Part shown: positions 42,800 through 52,253 of the stretch, in pieces | Layout of the letters: every line of letters starts with the position of its first letter | How positions within the stretch are numbered: the first letter of the stretch is position 1 | Assembly: GCA_002411345.1 (NCBI GenBank) | Contig: DHSL01000020.1 | Span: forward strand, 1 to 63,007 | Reading direction: 5' to 3' | Length of the DNA: 63,007 bases | Source of the DNA: Bacteroidales bacterium UBA5287 | GTDB taxonomy: Bacteria > Bacteroidota > Bacteroidia > Bacteroidales > Dysgonomonadaceae | The notes under the pieces: generated by a model | Database searches by the model: none | The model's input: only the letters and a program-made list of their open reading frames with translations | What the model was told of the DNA's origin: nothing | Translations under genes and position numbers: made by a program

Positions 42800-43481
42800 T
42801 GATTTTGTTTTTTAATAGAGATAATGCCCATTGAAATTGCTCTTCAATTCCAATATTTGAATTGTCAAGAACAATTGCATCATCCGCTTTACGGAGAGGG
42901 CTTTCCGCGCGGGTGGTGTCTCGCTCGTCACGCTCTTTAACATTAGCCAATACATCCTCAAGAGTCGATGTCTCAATACCTTTCGCTTTCAATTCATCAA
43001 AACGACGTTGGGCCCGTATTTCGGGAGAGGCTGTGACAAACAGTTTCAATTCGGCATCCGGAAACACCACTGTCCCGATGTCGCGACCATCCATGATAAC
43101 ACCTTTGTCCTTGCCCATATTCTGCTGTAACCGTACCAGTTCCTTGCGTACAAACCCGAGTGTGCTAACGCGACTAGCCCCGTTTGACACATTTAACGTA
43201 CGTATTTGTTTCTCTACGTTTTCGCCGTTGAGATACGTATCTTGCAAACCCTCGTCATTGATTTTAAACGATATATCTATTTCAGAAATATGCTGTTGCA
43301 GTTCTCCTTCATTGATTGCCGTATCACTCATCCATCCATTTCGAATAGCAAAGAGAGAAACCGCCCTATACATTGCACCACTATCTATGTATGTATAACC
43401 TACAGCTTTGGCCAAGGCCTTAGCCATTGTACTTTTTCCCGAAGACGATACACCGTCAATGGCTACATTAATTTTCTTCAT
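42786..43481 (-). CDS. cmk: Cytidylate kinase
   Basis: Cmk phosphorylates CMP and dCMP. The protein is 231 aa from ATG 43481 (MKKINVAIDGVSSSGKSTMAKALA); a longer reading would add 12 unusual residues. The P-loop is GVSSSGKST, followed by YIDSGAMYRAV, the DGRDIGTVVFPDAELKLFVTAS block and RDERDTTRAESPLRKADDAIVLD. The overlap with ispH is common in Bacteroidales. Confidence 0.94.
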   Translation of the reverse strand: MKKINVAIDGVSSSGKSTMAKALAKAVGYTYIDSGAMYRAVSLFAIRNGWMSDTAINEGELQQHISEIDISFKINDEGLQDTYLNGENVEKQIRTLNVSNGASRVSTLGFVRKELVRLQQNMGKDKGVIMDGRDIGTVVFPDAELKLFVTASPEIRAQRRFDELKAKGIETSTLEDVLANVKERDERDTTRAESPLRKADDAIVLDNSNIGIEEQFQWALSLLKNKINETE

Positions 43482-43556
43482 GTCACTTGTCTGTTCTAAG
43501 TTCGTAAACATTCGCAAAGATAGATTGTTTTTGCGAAATGAATATTTAACAAATAT

Positions 43557-43585
43557 AATAATGCAGACATCATGTCTGCATTATT
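43557..43585 (-). terminator. Perfect 14-base palindrome, probable terminator
   Basis: AATAATGCAGACAT and ATGTCTGCATTATT face each other around a single C. It lies between the proline aldehyde dehydrogenase stop and cmk. The following T tract is weak, so it could also bind a protein. Confidence 0.55.
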
Positions 43586-43685
43586 GTTAATTATTCTGTC
43601 GATCATACTTTATTTCAGTAATCATTGTTTATACCGGTAATCATTGAATACTCTATCTTTTATTCTTTATTCCGGTAATGATTTA

Positions 43686-45317
43686 TTATTCTTCTTCAAA
43701 ATTTGGATACATATAATTAGCAGCCGGCACAAACGTTTCTTTAATACATTGCGGAGAAATCCACCGCAATAGATTGAAAACAGAACCAGCTTTATCGTTA
43801 GTGCCCGAACCACGTCCCCCGCCAAAGGGTTGTTGGTCAACCACAGCCCCCGTCGGTTTGTCGTTGATATAGAAATTCCCCGCAGTATGAGTCAAGCGTT
43901 TTGTCATGCGCTCAATAGTCGCCCGGTCAGAAGAGAAAATTGCCCCCGTCAATGCATAATCAGTAGAGTTATCCAATATATCCATTGTCTCGTCGAGTTT
44001 TTCCGGTTCGTACACATAAACAGAAAGTATGGGACCAAAGAGCTCTTCCTTCATTGTTATGTAGTCCGATGTCTTAGCACGAATAACAGTCGGGTGGATA
44101 AAGTAACCTTTTGATTTGTCGTATGTTCCCCCAATAGCGATTTCCGCATCCGGTGATGTTTTTGCATCGTCAATAACTTTTGACAGTTTGTCGAAAGAAG
44201 CCCCATCAATTACAGCATTCACAAAGTTGCTAAAATCTTCTACTACCCCTGTCTTGATGGATTTCAAGTCGGATTCCATATACCTTTTAACCTCTCCCCA
44301 TAAGTTTGATGGAATAAACGCCCGTGAAGCAGCAGAACATTTCTGTCCCTGATATTCAAAAGAACCACGAACGAGAGCAGTAGCCACTTGCTTAGCATCA
44401 GCCGTAGAGTCCGCAATAACATAATCTTTTCCACCCGTCTCACCAACAATTCGTGGGTAAGAACGATATTTATCTATGTTAGCAGCAATCGTTTTCCACA
44501 TTCCGTTAAACACCGCTGTCGACCCTGTAAAATGTAAACCAGCAAAATGTCGATCATTAAATATTACATCCGCTGCATCCGGTCCAGAACAGTAAACAAG
44601 ATTGATTACACCATCAGGTAACCCCGCCTCTTTCAACACTTTCATTACCAAGCTAGCCGAATAGACAGCTGTTTTTGAAGGCTTCCACACCACAGTATTT
44701 CCCATCAATGCAGGAGCACCCGGCAAGTTACCCGCAATAGACGTAAAGTTGAACGGAGTGAGAGCAAATATAAATCCTTCCAACGGTCGCCAAACCGTTC
44801 TGTTCCATATACCAGGCGATGAATTAGGCTGCATACCATAAATCCCGCACATATTCTTAACGTTGAAGCGATAAAAGTCCACCAACTCGCAAACCGCATC
44901 AATCTCCGATTGATAAGCATTCTTTGACTGGCTGATCATTGTCGCCGCATTAAATTCATACCGATAAGGCCCAGCAATCAGATCAGCAGCTTTCAGAAAG
45001 ATAGCCGCCCGGCTTTCCCAGCTCATGTTTTCCCATGCAGGTTTAGCTTTCAAAGCCGCATCAATTGCCATTTGTACGTGCGATTTATCCCCTTGATGAT
45101 AATGACCCAGGAGATGTTGGTGATTATGAGGAGGGCGAATGTCATTTAAAATGTTAGTACGTATTTCCTTTCCTCCAATGATCATAGGAATGTCCAATCC
45201 CCCGTTGTTTAATTCGTTGATCTTTAGCTTTAAAGCCTTTCTTTCTGGAGAGCCCGGAGCGTAGCTCTTTACGGGTTCGTTCTTGATTTCCGGAAGTTTG
45301 TAAAAACCTGTTGGCAT
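43686..45317 (-). CDS. pruA: L-glutamate gamma-semialdehyde dehydrogenase (P5C dehydrogenase)
   Basis: The enzyme oxidises glutamate semialdehyde (from proline) to glutamate with NAD. The 543-aa aldehyde dehydrogenase has the nucleotide-binding region VVWKPSKTAVYSASLVMKV, GLHFTGSTAVFNGMWK, the catalytic glutamate region RIVGETGGKDYVI and the catalytic cysteine in FEYQGQKCSAASRAF, then ELFGPILSVYVY. The N-terminal 40 residues (FYKLPEIKNEPVKSYAPGSPERKAL) are typical of the long P5CDH form. It is divergent from the proline dehydrogenase gene, which completes the pathway. rocA is another name. Confidence 0.93.
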   Translation of the reverse strand: MPTGFYKLPEIKNEPVKSYAPGSPERKALKLKINELNNGGLDIPMIIGGKEIRTNILNDIRPPHNHQHLLGHYHQGDKSHVQMAIDAALKAKPAWENMSWESRAAIFLKAADLIAGPYRYEFNAATMISQSKNAYQSEIDAVCELVDFYRFNVKNMCGIYGMQPNSSPGIWNRTVWRPLEGFIFALTPFNFTSIAGNLPGAPALMGNTVVWKPSKTAVYSASLVMKVLKEAGLPDGVINLVYCSGPDAADVIFNDRHFAGLHFTGSTAVFNGMWKTIAANIDKYRSYPRIVGETGGKDYVIADSTADAKQVATALVRGSFEYQGQKCSAASRAFIPSNLWGEVKRYMESDLKSIKTGVVEDFSNFVNAVIDGASFDKLSKVIDDAKTSPDAEIAIGGTYDKSKGYFIHPTVIRAKTSDYITMKEELFGPILSVYVYEPEKLDETMDILDNSTDYALTGAIFSSDRATIERMTKRLTHTAGNFYINDKPTGAVVDQQPFGGGRGSGTNDKAGSVFNLLRWISPQCIKETFVPAANYMYPNFEEE

Positions 45318-45359
45318 AGATAATTATATTTAATGTGTTCTTTAATTATTTTTATTTGA

Positions 45360-45367
45360 CAAATATA
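45360..45367 (-). promoter_or_regulatory. -7 box for the P5C dehydrogenase gene
   Basis: TATATTTG on the minus strand matches TAnnTTTG 42 bases before the start codon. Confidence 0.45.
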
Positions 45368-45501
45368 AACAAAAAGTCTGTCAATACATTCGATATTCCC
45401 TTTCAACTTTGAAGACAATTTATTATGATTATATTGTTCTTAAAATGATGATTCTGAATTAAAAAGTTCTGTTAAAATAGTTGTTTAATTGCAATTATTC
45501 T

Positions 45502-45509
45502 TATTTTTG
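45502..45509 (+). promoter_or_regulatory. -7 box for the proline dehydrogenase gene
   Basis: TATTTTTG matches TAnnTTTG, 26 bases before the ATG; a TTG lies 18 bases upstream as a possible -33 box. The two proline genes therefore have divergent promoters in a 218-base gap. Confidence 0.5.
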
Positions 45510-45535
45510 CGATATCGAATCTAATAAAAGTATAA

Positions 45536-46723
45536 ATGCAATCTAATAAGAATTCAATTATTGATTTCAGCAATTCAGAAATTGCTTTCAAAGATAAATC
45601 TGATAAGGACCTTAAACAAACTTATCTATGGTTTAAAGTAATGAACAACAGTAGTTTGGTAAAGTTGGGAAAACGACTTCTTAATTTTGCTTTCACCATC
45701 TATTTACCTGTTAAGGGCTTTATCAAAAGGACAATCTACAAAATATTTGTCGGCGGTACATCAATTGAAGATTGTGCAAACACCCTGCATAAGCTAAGCG
45801 AACGAAACGTCGGGTCTATTTTAGACTATGCCCTTGAAGGAGAAGAAGTTGATGATATTTTCGATGCCACTTGTCTCGAGATCCAGCGTACTATCCGTTT
45901 TGCACATTCACATGACCATGTCCCGTTCAGCGCATTCAAAATTACAGGTATCGGTCGTTTCGATCTGTTGGTCAAAGTAAGTGCGGATGAGGTGTTGACA
46001 GAAGAAGAAGCGTGCGAATATCAACGAGTGTTAGATAGGGTAGACTCCATCTTTAAATTAGGCTATGAATTAGATGTACCCATTCTTATCGATGCCGAAG
46101 AAACATGGATTCAACCAATGCTCGACGATTTAGTGATGGAGATGATGGCAAAGTACAACACTAAGAAAGCCATTGTTCAGAATACATATCAAATGTACAG
46201 GCACGACAGTATCGACCGATTGATAAAGCACCATCAAATGGCGTTAGATGGAGGTTTTAAATTCGGATTAAAGATTGTACGAGGCGCATATATGGAAAAA
46301 GAAAGAGAGCGTGCTGCAGCTATGAATTACCCTTCACCCATACAACCCGATAAAGCAGCTACCGATAGAGACTTCGATGCAATAATTAATTATCTTGTCG
46401 ACAATGCAGACACAATCGATTTTATGGTCGCCACCCATAACGAAGAAAGTTCCCAATTGTTAGCCACGTTAATTGACCAGCATGATTTGCCAAGGAATTG
46501 TCCCCAGATATATTTTGCTCAACTGTACGGAATGAGTGATAATCTCACTTTTAATTTAGCCGAAAAGGGATACAATGTAGTCAAATATGTTCCTTATGGA
46601 GAAGTGAAAACTATGATGCCATACCTTTTTAGAAGAGCAGAAGAAAACACCTCTGTTAAAGGACAATCCAGTCGTGAGCTCCTATTGATTAAGAAGGAGT
46701 TGGAGCGTAGAAAGTTAGCTTGA
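45536..46723 (+). CDS. Proline dehydrogenase
   Basis: The flavoenzyme oxidises proline to pyrroline-5-carboxylate, feeding the dehydrogenase encoded divergently. The 395-aa TIM barrel has conserved FSAFKITGIGRFDLLVKVS, VPILIDAEETWIQPMLDD, QNTYQMYRHDS, the substrate-binding FGLKIVRGAYMEKERERAA and FMVATHNEES, then VVKYVPYGEVKTMMPYLFRRAEENTS. It is monofunctional, as usual for Bacteroidota (no PutA fusion). A terminator follows at 46767. Confidence 0.92.
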   Translation: MQSNKNSIIDFSNSEIAFKDKSDKDLKQTYLWFKVMNNSSLVKLGKRLLNFAFTIYLPVKGFIKRTIYKIFVGGTSIEDCANTLHKLSERNVGSILDYALEGEEVDDIFDATCLEIQRTIRFAHSHDHVPFSAFKITGIGRFDLLVKVSADEVLTEEEACEYQRVLDRVDSIFKLGYELDVPILIDAEETWIQPMLDDLVMEMMAKYNTKKAIVQNTYQMYRHDSIDRLIKHHQMALDGGFKFGLKIVRGAYMEKERERAAAMNYPSPIQPDKAATDRDFDAIINYLVDNADTIDFMVATHNEESSQLLATLIDQHDLPRNCPQIYFAQLYGMSDNLTFNLAEKGYNVVKYVPYGEVKTMMPYLFRRAEENTSVKGQSSRELLLIKKELERRKLA

Positions 46724-46766
46724 TATTTTCTGTGTTTAATAGAGTTGATAAGTGCGAGTATTAAAC

Positions 46767-46799
46767 AAAGAAACCGAGAGTATTGCTCCCGGTTTCTTT
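46767..46799 (+). terminator. Intrinsic terminator after proline dehydrogenase
   Basis: AAAGAAACCG and CGGTTTCTTT arms around a 13-base loop; T-poor downstream on the plus strand but A-rich upstream, so it may also serve KorB on the other strand. Confidence 0.75.
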
Positions 46800-46882
46800 A
46801 ATATTCTATCTTGTTTACTTTGATGATATATCTCAGTCTCTTTAATCTTCTATCTCTTATTTTGTGATATTATATCATTGAA

Positions 46883-47917
46883 TTACTTCTTCTCCCAAAG
46901 ATTTGAGGAGCTCATAAGGAATTCAGTAAAAGACTTTTTAGGCAGTTTCTCTTGAACCTCTGTAATCTGTTTTTCGACCTCTTCGTCATAAACAGGAGCA
47001 GTAACATTTCTGATCACCCCTAAAGCCAAGGGTAAATCATCCGAATCCGTACCCATAAGCGCGAGTTTCATTTGCAAAGTGTTATCCAATGATGCAGCAT
47101 CATGAACAAGCACATCATCCATTGAATACCCATCTTCGCCAATTGTGACCGCTTTCAAGTTCCATCCATCCAGTACAAGCCCTTTGTTATTATCCTTTCC
47201 GAAAATCATTTTCTCGCCATGTTTCAAAAAGATTGTCTTGTCGTCACGGAACTCTTTTTCCGAGTACTTCTTATATATTCCATTGTTGAATATCACACAA
47301 TTCTGAAGAACTTCCAATACCGAAGTCCCTTTATGTTTTGCCGATTCAACCATCAAATCAGTCTGGTTCTTTAGATCCACATCTATTGAACGAGCGAAGA
47401 AAGTACCCCTTGCTCCAAAGCAAAGCTCAGCCGGGTGAAACGGATCTTCCACTGTTCCGTAAGGAGACGATTTTGATACGAACCCCCTGTCGGAAGTCGG
47501 AGAATACTGACCTTTAGTCAGCCCATAAATCTTGTTGTTAAACAATATTATGTTGATATTTACGTTGCGTCGTATAGCATGAATAAAATGATTACCCCCG
47601 ATAGACAACGAATCCCCGTCGCCTGTAGCCACCCATACCGACAAATTCGGATTAGCAACTTTAACCCCTGTCGCAATTGCTATTGGTCGTCCATGAATAG
47701 TATGCATTCCATAAGTGTTCATATAATAAACCAGTCTGGAAGAACACCCAATTCCCGAAATAAGAACAGTATTTTCCTGTTCAATATTCAGTTCCGCCAT
47801 TGCCTTGTACAAACAGTTCAATATGGCATGATCTCCACAACCAGGGCACCAGCGAACAGCGTTAATGCTTTTATAATCTTTCGGTTGACGCTCTTGAATA
47901 GTTATATCTTGTTCCAT
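46883..47917 (-). CDS. korB: 2-oxoacid:ferredoxin oxidoreductase subunit beta
   Basis: KorB binds thiamine diphosphate and an iron-sulphur cluster, and with KorA oxidises 2-oxoglutarate (or a related acid) to the CoA ester while reducing ferredoxin. The 344-aa protein has the cluster region RWCPGCGDHAILNCL, GIGCSSRLVYYMNTYGMHTIHGR, the TPP motif WVATGDGDSLSIGGNHFIHA and INIILFNNKIYGLTKGQYSPTSD. It lies two bases after korA, so they are coupled. The oxygen-sensitive enzyme suits an anaerobe. Confidence 0.92.
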   Translation of the reverse strand: MEQDITIQERQPKDYKSINAVRWCPGCGDHAILNCLYKAMAELNIEQENTVLISGIGCSSRLVYYMNTYGMHTIHGRPIAIATGVKVANPNLSVWVATGDGDSLSIGGNHFIHAIRRNVNINIILFNNKIYGLTKGQYSPTSDRGFVSKSSPYGTVEDPFHPAELCFGARGTFFARSIDVDLKNQTDLMVESAKHKGTSVLEVLQNCVIFNNGIYKKYSEKEFRDDKTIFLKHGEKMIFGKDNNKGLVLDGWNLKAVTIGEDGYSMDDVLVHDAASLDNTLQMKLALMGTDSDDLPLALGVIRNVTAPVYDEEVEKQITEVQEKLPKKSFTEFLMSSSNLWEKK

Positions 47918-47919
47918 GT

Positions 47920-49779
47920 TTACTTGTCAATGATTTTAATGAATTCTTCTACCAGTCGGCTTACGATGAACGGTTGTCCCTTCACTCTATTAAATTTAAA
48001 GATGTTCAAGCCGTCATAAATGCTCTTCAAATAAGCAGCAAACTGACCCATGTTTTGTTCAGCCACAACGATTTTCTTATATCTTCTCAACACCTCTTCT
48101 GTGTTTGCAGGAAGCGGAGAAATAAAGTTGAAATGAGCAAAAGCAATCTTTTTACCTTCCCCTCTGATTTTCATCATAGCCTCCAGTAAGTGACCATAAG
48201 TGCCACCCCAGCCAACGATTAAAGTATCCGCATCTTTGTCGCCCAGCACCTCTAACAAAGGCAAGTCGTTAGCGATCCTGTCAATCTTTTCTTTTCGTGA
48301 ATCAACCATAAATTGGTGATTATCAGGATCTGTTGAAAGGATACCCGTCTTAGCATCTTTCTCCAGTCCACCGATGCGGTGCATATATTTTGGTGTTCCC
48401 GGTACCGCCCAATAGCGAACCATCGATTCTTCATCCCTAAAGTAAGGACTCCATTCTTCCGGGGCCCCTTTATAATTTACCTGAACATAGTTCGGTTTAA
48501 TATCAGGATACTCATCCATGTCAGGGATTTTCCATGCAGCCGATCCGTTAGCGATATACCCATCAGTCAACAGGACTACCGGAGTCATGTGTTCCAGTGC
48601 TATTTTTGAAGCCCAGTAGGCGCTGTCGAAACAGTTTGTAGGTGAAGTTGCCGCAATGACAACTATCGGGCTTTCGCCACTTCTGCCATAAAGCGCCTGA
48701 TTTAGGTCCGTCTGCTCACTTTTTGTCGGCATACCCGTAGAAGGTCCCGCCCTTTGCACATCTATAACCACCAGTGGCAGTTCGGTCATCACCGCCAAGT
48801 TCAGCGCCTCACTTTTCAGTGCGAGTCCCGGACCCGAAGTCGACGTAACCGCAAGAGCCCCAGCGAAGCTCGCCCCGATAGCTGTAGATATACCAGCTAT
48901 CTCATCCTCCATTTGTAAAGCCTTTACTCCAAAGTCCTTACGTTTAGAGAGCTCATGTAGAATATCCGTAGCCGGTGTGATAGGATACGAACCTAAGAAC
49001 AGCTGCAATCCCGATTTCTCAGCAGCAGCAATCAAGCCATAAACCGTTGCCAGATTACCATTCACATCCGTATAGAAACCCTTATTGTTTTCTGCCGTCT
49101 CAATTCTGTACGTCGATGCCGTCATGTGAATGTTGCTCGCATAGTTATATCCATCCGTAAGCGCCTTTATATTTGCCTGCACCAGATTCGGTTTCTTCGC
49201 AAATTTCTGTTCCAGTAGTTGATCAGCGATCTCCAGCGGACGATTGAACAACCAGCAAACGATACCCAAAGCAAACATGTTTTTGCTTCGTATCATCTCC
49301 TTGTTGTCCATTCCCATTCCCTGTAAAGAGCTCTTTGTCAAGCTGGTTATTGCTACCGGGATAGCCTGAACAGTTGATAGATTCAGTTCTTTGAAAGGAT
49401 CATCAGTGATGAACAGCGCTTTCTCCAGATCTTTTGATTCAAAAGAATCCGAGTCATAAATAACGATAGAATCCTTTTTGAGGTTATCGATATTCACTTT
49501 CAGAGCAGCCGGATTCATAGCAACCAGCACATCCGCCTTATCACCCGAGTTATAAATACCCTGCGAACCTATTCGCACCTGGAATCCCGAGACACCATGA
49601 AGTGTTCCTTGCGGTGCACGAATCTCCGCCGGGTAATCGGGGAAAGTAGAAATGTTATTACCGAAAATGGCCGATAAAGTAGAGAATAAAGTTCCGGACA
49701 ATTGCATCCCGTCCCCCGAATCTCCAGAAAAGCGGATAGTTACTTGTTTTAAGTCAGTAATGACTGTATTGGTAGGCAT
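47920..49779 (-). CDS. korA: 2-oxoacid:ferredoxin oxidoreductase subunit alpha (gamma-alpha fusion)
   Basis: The 619-aa protein joins the gamma domain (about 1-200: TIRFSGDSGDGMQLSGTLF, PDYPAEIRAPQGTLHGVSGFQVRIG) to the alpha domain (about 220-619: GLQLFLGSYPITPATDILHELS, MEDEIAGISTAIGASFAGA, TSTSGPGLALKSEALNLAV, DVQRAGPSTGMPTKSEQ). This fused form is standard in Bacteroidota. It works as a complex with the KorB subunit encoded two bases downstream. KorAB could use 2-oxoglutarate to run the reductive TCA branch to succinyl-CoA, upstream of the methylmalonyl-CoA route. Confidence 0.92.
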   Translation of the reverse strand: MPTNTVITDLKQVTIRFSGDSGDGMQLSGTLFSTLSAIFGNNISTFPDYPAEIRAPQGTLHGVSGFQVRIGSQGIYNSGDKADVLVAMNPAALKVNIDNLKKDSIVIYDSDSFESKDLEKALFITDDPFKELNLSTVQAIPVAITSLTKSSLQGMGMDNKEMIRSKNMFALGIVCWLFNRPLEIADQLLEQKFAKKPNLVQANIKALTDGYNYASNIHMTASTYRIETAENNKGFYTDVNGNLATVYGLIAAAEKSGLQLFLGSYPITPATDILHELSKRKDFGVKALQMEDEIAGISTAIGASFAGALAVTSTSGPGLALKSEALNLAVMTELPLVVIDVQRAGPSTGMPTKSEQTDLNQALYGRSGESPIVVIAATSPTNCFDSAYWASKIALEHMTPVVLLTDGYIANGSAAWKIPDMDEYPDIKPNYVQVNYKGAPEEWSPYFRDEESMVRYWAVPGTPKYMHRIGGLEKDAKTGILSTDPDNHQFMVDSRKEKIDRIANDLPLLEVLGDKDADTLIVGWGGTYGHLLEAMMKIRGEGKKIAFAHFNFISPLPANTEEVLRRYKKIVVAEQNMGQFAAYLKSIYDGLNIFKFNRVKGQPFIVSRLVEEFIKIIDK

Positions 49780-49918
49780 ATTTAATTATTTTGTATTCGG
49801 TTCAAATTGTGATCAGTTCATAAAAAAACTAAAACCATAAACAAGATTGCAAAGTAATGAAAGACTTATCGAAAAAGCAAATAATTTATCAAAACAATTT
49901 TCGTTAAACCATTGTAAC

Positions 49919-51226
49919 CTATTTAATACGTTTTATGTTAGCCCCCAGTCGATTAAGTCGAATATCTATATCCTGATATCCCCGATCAATCTGGTCGATA
50001 TTATGTATTGTGCTTGTTCCATCCGCGCTCATTGCAGCGATAAGCAGCGAAATTCCAGCACGAATATCCGGAGACGTCATAACCGTTGCGCGTAGTTTGA
50101 ATCTATCACCCAAGCCAATAACCGTAGCCCGGTGCGGGTCGCACAGAATAATCTGAGCCCCCATATCAATCAGTTTGTCCACGAAGAACAAGCGACTCTC
50201 GAACATCTTTTGATGAATCAGTACACACCCATTCGCTTTCGTCGCCACCACAAGCATAACACTCAGTAAGTCAGGTGTCAGTCCCGGCCAAGGAGCATCA
50301 GCGACAGTCAGAATAGACCCATCCATGAACGATTCGATAGTATAACCCTCCTGTTGAGGAATAAACAAATCATCGTTATTTTGTTCTATAGTAATACCCA
50401 GTCGCCTAAAGCTTTCCGGAATGATACCCAAGTTTTGTACCGACACATTTTTGATAGTCAGTTCAGACCCCGTCATTGCAGCCATGCCGATGAAGCTACC
50501 CACCTCGATCATGTCCGGCAGCAATCTATGTCGGCATCCCGACAATTTTGTCACCCCATGCACAATCAGTCGGTTAGAAGCTATACCCTCTATTCGCGCC
50601 CCCATGCGAACCAGCATTCTGCTCAGTTGTTCCACATACGGTTCACAAGCAGCGTTATATATTATTGTCTCCCCCTCAGCAAAAACCGCAGCCATCAGTA
50701 AGTTAGCCGTTCCCGTTACCGACGCCTCATCCAGTAATATAAACTGTCCCTTAAGATGCTCCGCAGAGAGGCAATACAACCCGTTTGCCCCATCGTAAGA
50801 CATTTCAGCCCCCAGTTTCATGATACCATTAAAGTGCGTATCCAGTCGACGCCGTCCAATTTTGTCGCCCCCCGGTTTAGAAACCGCAGCCGAGCCAAAT
50901 CGTGCTAAAAGTGGCCCTATCAGCATGATAGACCCCCTTAGAGCCGCGTTTTTTTGTATGAATCCCTCTGTTTTTGTATATGTTAAATCTATATGTTCCG
51001 CTTTAAACGACCATGTTCCCGGTTGTAGATTCTTCACCTCAACCCCCATATCTTTAAGCAGTAAAATCAGATTGTTAACGTCCAGGATATCCGGAACGTT
51101 CTCTATTACAACCTCTTCGGCAGTAAGTAACGTCGCGCAAATAACCTGTAGCGCCTCATTTTTTGCACCCTGAGGAGTAATATCCCCCTTTAAGCGATGT
51201 CCGCCTTCGATAATGAATGATGACAT
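49919..51226 (-). CDS. murA: UDP-N-acetylglucosamine 1-carboxyvinyltransferase
   Basis: MurA performs the first committed step of peptidoglycan synthesis, adding enolpyruvate to UDP-GlcNAc. The 435-aa protein has the start KGDITPQGAKNEALQ with the lysine-asparagine pair, the loop VSKPGGDKIGRRRLDTH, GAEMSYDGA, SVTGTANLLMAAVFAEGET and TPDLLSVMLV. The active-site cysteine of E. coli (Cys115 in PGGCTIG) is replaced by D121. Asp at this place is known to make MurA insensitive to fosfomycin. It lies 22 bases downstream of murB. Confidence 0.93.
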   Translation of the reverse strand: MSSFIIEGGHRLKGDITPQGAKNEALQVICATLLTAEEVVIENVPDILDVNNLILLLKDMGVEVKNLQPGTWSFKAEHIDLTYTKTEGFIQKNAALRGSIMLIGPLLARFGSAAVSKPGGDKIGRRRLDTHFNGIMKLGAEMSYDGANGLYCLSAEHLKGQFILLDEASVTGTANLLMAAVFAEGETIIYNAACEPYVEQLSRMLVRMGARIEGIASNRLIVHGVTKLSGCRHRLLPDMIEVGSFIGMAAMTGSELTIKNVSVQNLGIIPESFRRLGITIEQNNDDLFIPQQEGYTIESFMDGSILTVADAPWPGLTPDLLSVMLVVATKANGCVLIHQKMFESRLFFVDKLIDMGAQIILCDPHRATVIGLGDRFKLRATVMTSPDIRAGISLLIAAMSADGTSTIHNIDQIDRGYQDIDIRLNRLGANIKRIK

Positions 51227-51248
51227 TATATTCCCAATTAATTAACCA

Positions 51249-52247
51249 TTAATAAATCCACACTTCAGGTTCAAGACGAACACCAAACAAGTCATATACA
51301 GACTTTTGCACCCCGTTCATGAAACGTACGATATCCAGACCATTCTCCGTACCGTAGTTCACGATAACCAAAGAATGCCCTTCAAATATCCCCACCATAC
51401 CCTCTCTTTTACCCTTAAGGCCCGCTTTATCAATTAAGTAAGCAGCCGACGTCTTATATTTTTGATCACCAACCACAAACATTGGCGCCTCCGGCAGAAT
51501 TCTCAGCAAAGCTAGTTTCTCATCCTCCGAGAGAACCGGATTTTTAAAGAAGCTACCCGCGTTAGGTAACGTTGCCGTGTCCGGCAGTTTTCGTTGTCGG
51601 ATACGAATTACCGCCTCTCTCACCTGATCAAGATCAGGCGTTGGATTATTTTGCAGTTCATGATTCAGATCCGCATATTTTTCGATATACTTAAACGATT
51701 TTTCCAGTCTAAACACAACCGAAGTAATCACATATTTGCAAGTCCGTTTGAAAACGCTGTTTCGATAACCAAACCCACATTCAGCGTTATTAAATATTTT
51801 TGGAGCCCCTGTTTCTTTATCCAGCGTATGCACAACAGAAATCACGTTACCCACTTCCGCCCCGTAAGCCCCAATGTTCTGTACAGGCGAAGCCCCCACC
51901 GTTCCCGGAATCAGCGATAAGTTTTCGATTCCCGAAAACCCTTTTTCCACGCAGAACTGTACAAATTCATCCCAGTCCTCCGCTGCCCCCGCCTCGATAT
52001 CAACATGATCCGTCGTTTCGTTCAGCACCCGAATCCCCTTTATTTCCGGTTTAATCACCAGTCCCTCAAAATCCTTAGTAAAGAAAAGATCATTCCCTTT
52101 TCCTATGATCAGAATCTCATTATCATTATAAGAATTAAGAATATCCGATAGCTCCGCAGTCGTTTCCGGAGCAGCGAACAATTTTGCGACAGCCTTAGTA
52201 CGAAACGAGTTATATGGCAGCAGTTGTATATTTTGTAGAATCTTCAT
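51249..52247 (-). CDS. murB: UDP-N-acetylenolpyruvoylglucosamine reductase
   Basis: MurB reduces the MurA product to UDP-MurNAc with FAD and NADPH. The 332-aa protein has NSFRTKAVAKLFAAPETTAEL, the FAD site LIIGKGNDLFFTKDFEGLVI, GIENLSLIPGTVGASPVQNIGAYGAEV, GYRNSVFKRTCKYVI, and LPNAGSFFKNPVLS with the catalytic Ser. This is the type I MurB with a long C-terminus (HSLVIVNYGTENGLDIVRFM). It is six bases downstream of the methyltransferase gene and just before murA. Confidence 0.94.
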   Translation of the reverse strand: MKILQNIQLLPYNSFRTKAVAKLFAAPETTAELSDILNSYNDNEILIIGKGNDLFFTKDFEGLVIKPEIKGIRVLNETTDHVDIEAGAAEDWDEFVQFCVEKGFSGIENLSLIPGTVGASPVQNIGAYGAEVGNVISVVHTLDKETGAPKIFNNAECGFGYRNSVFKRTCKYVITSVVFRLEKSFKYIEKYADLNHELQNNPTPDLDQVREAVIRIRQRKLPDTATLPNAGSFFKNPVLSEDEKLALLRILPEAPMFVVGDQKYKTSAAYLIDKAGLKGKREGMVGIFEGHSLVIVNYGTENGLDIVRFMNGVQKSVYDLFGVRLEPEVWIY

Positions 52248-52253
52248 TACATA

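Noticed and set aside
50354..50798. Long plus-strand frames opposite murA
   Set aside because: They are shadows of a strongly conserved gene on the other strand and have no start signals or similarity to known proteins.
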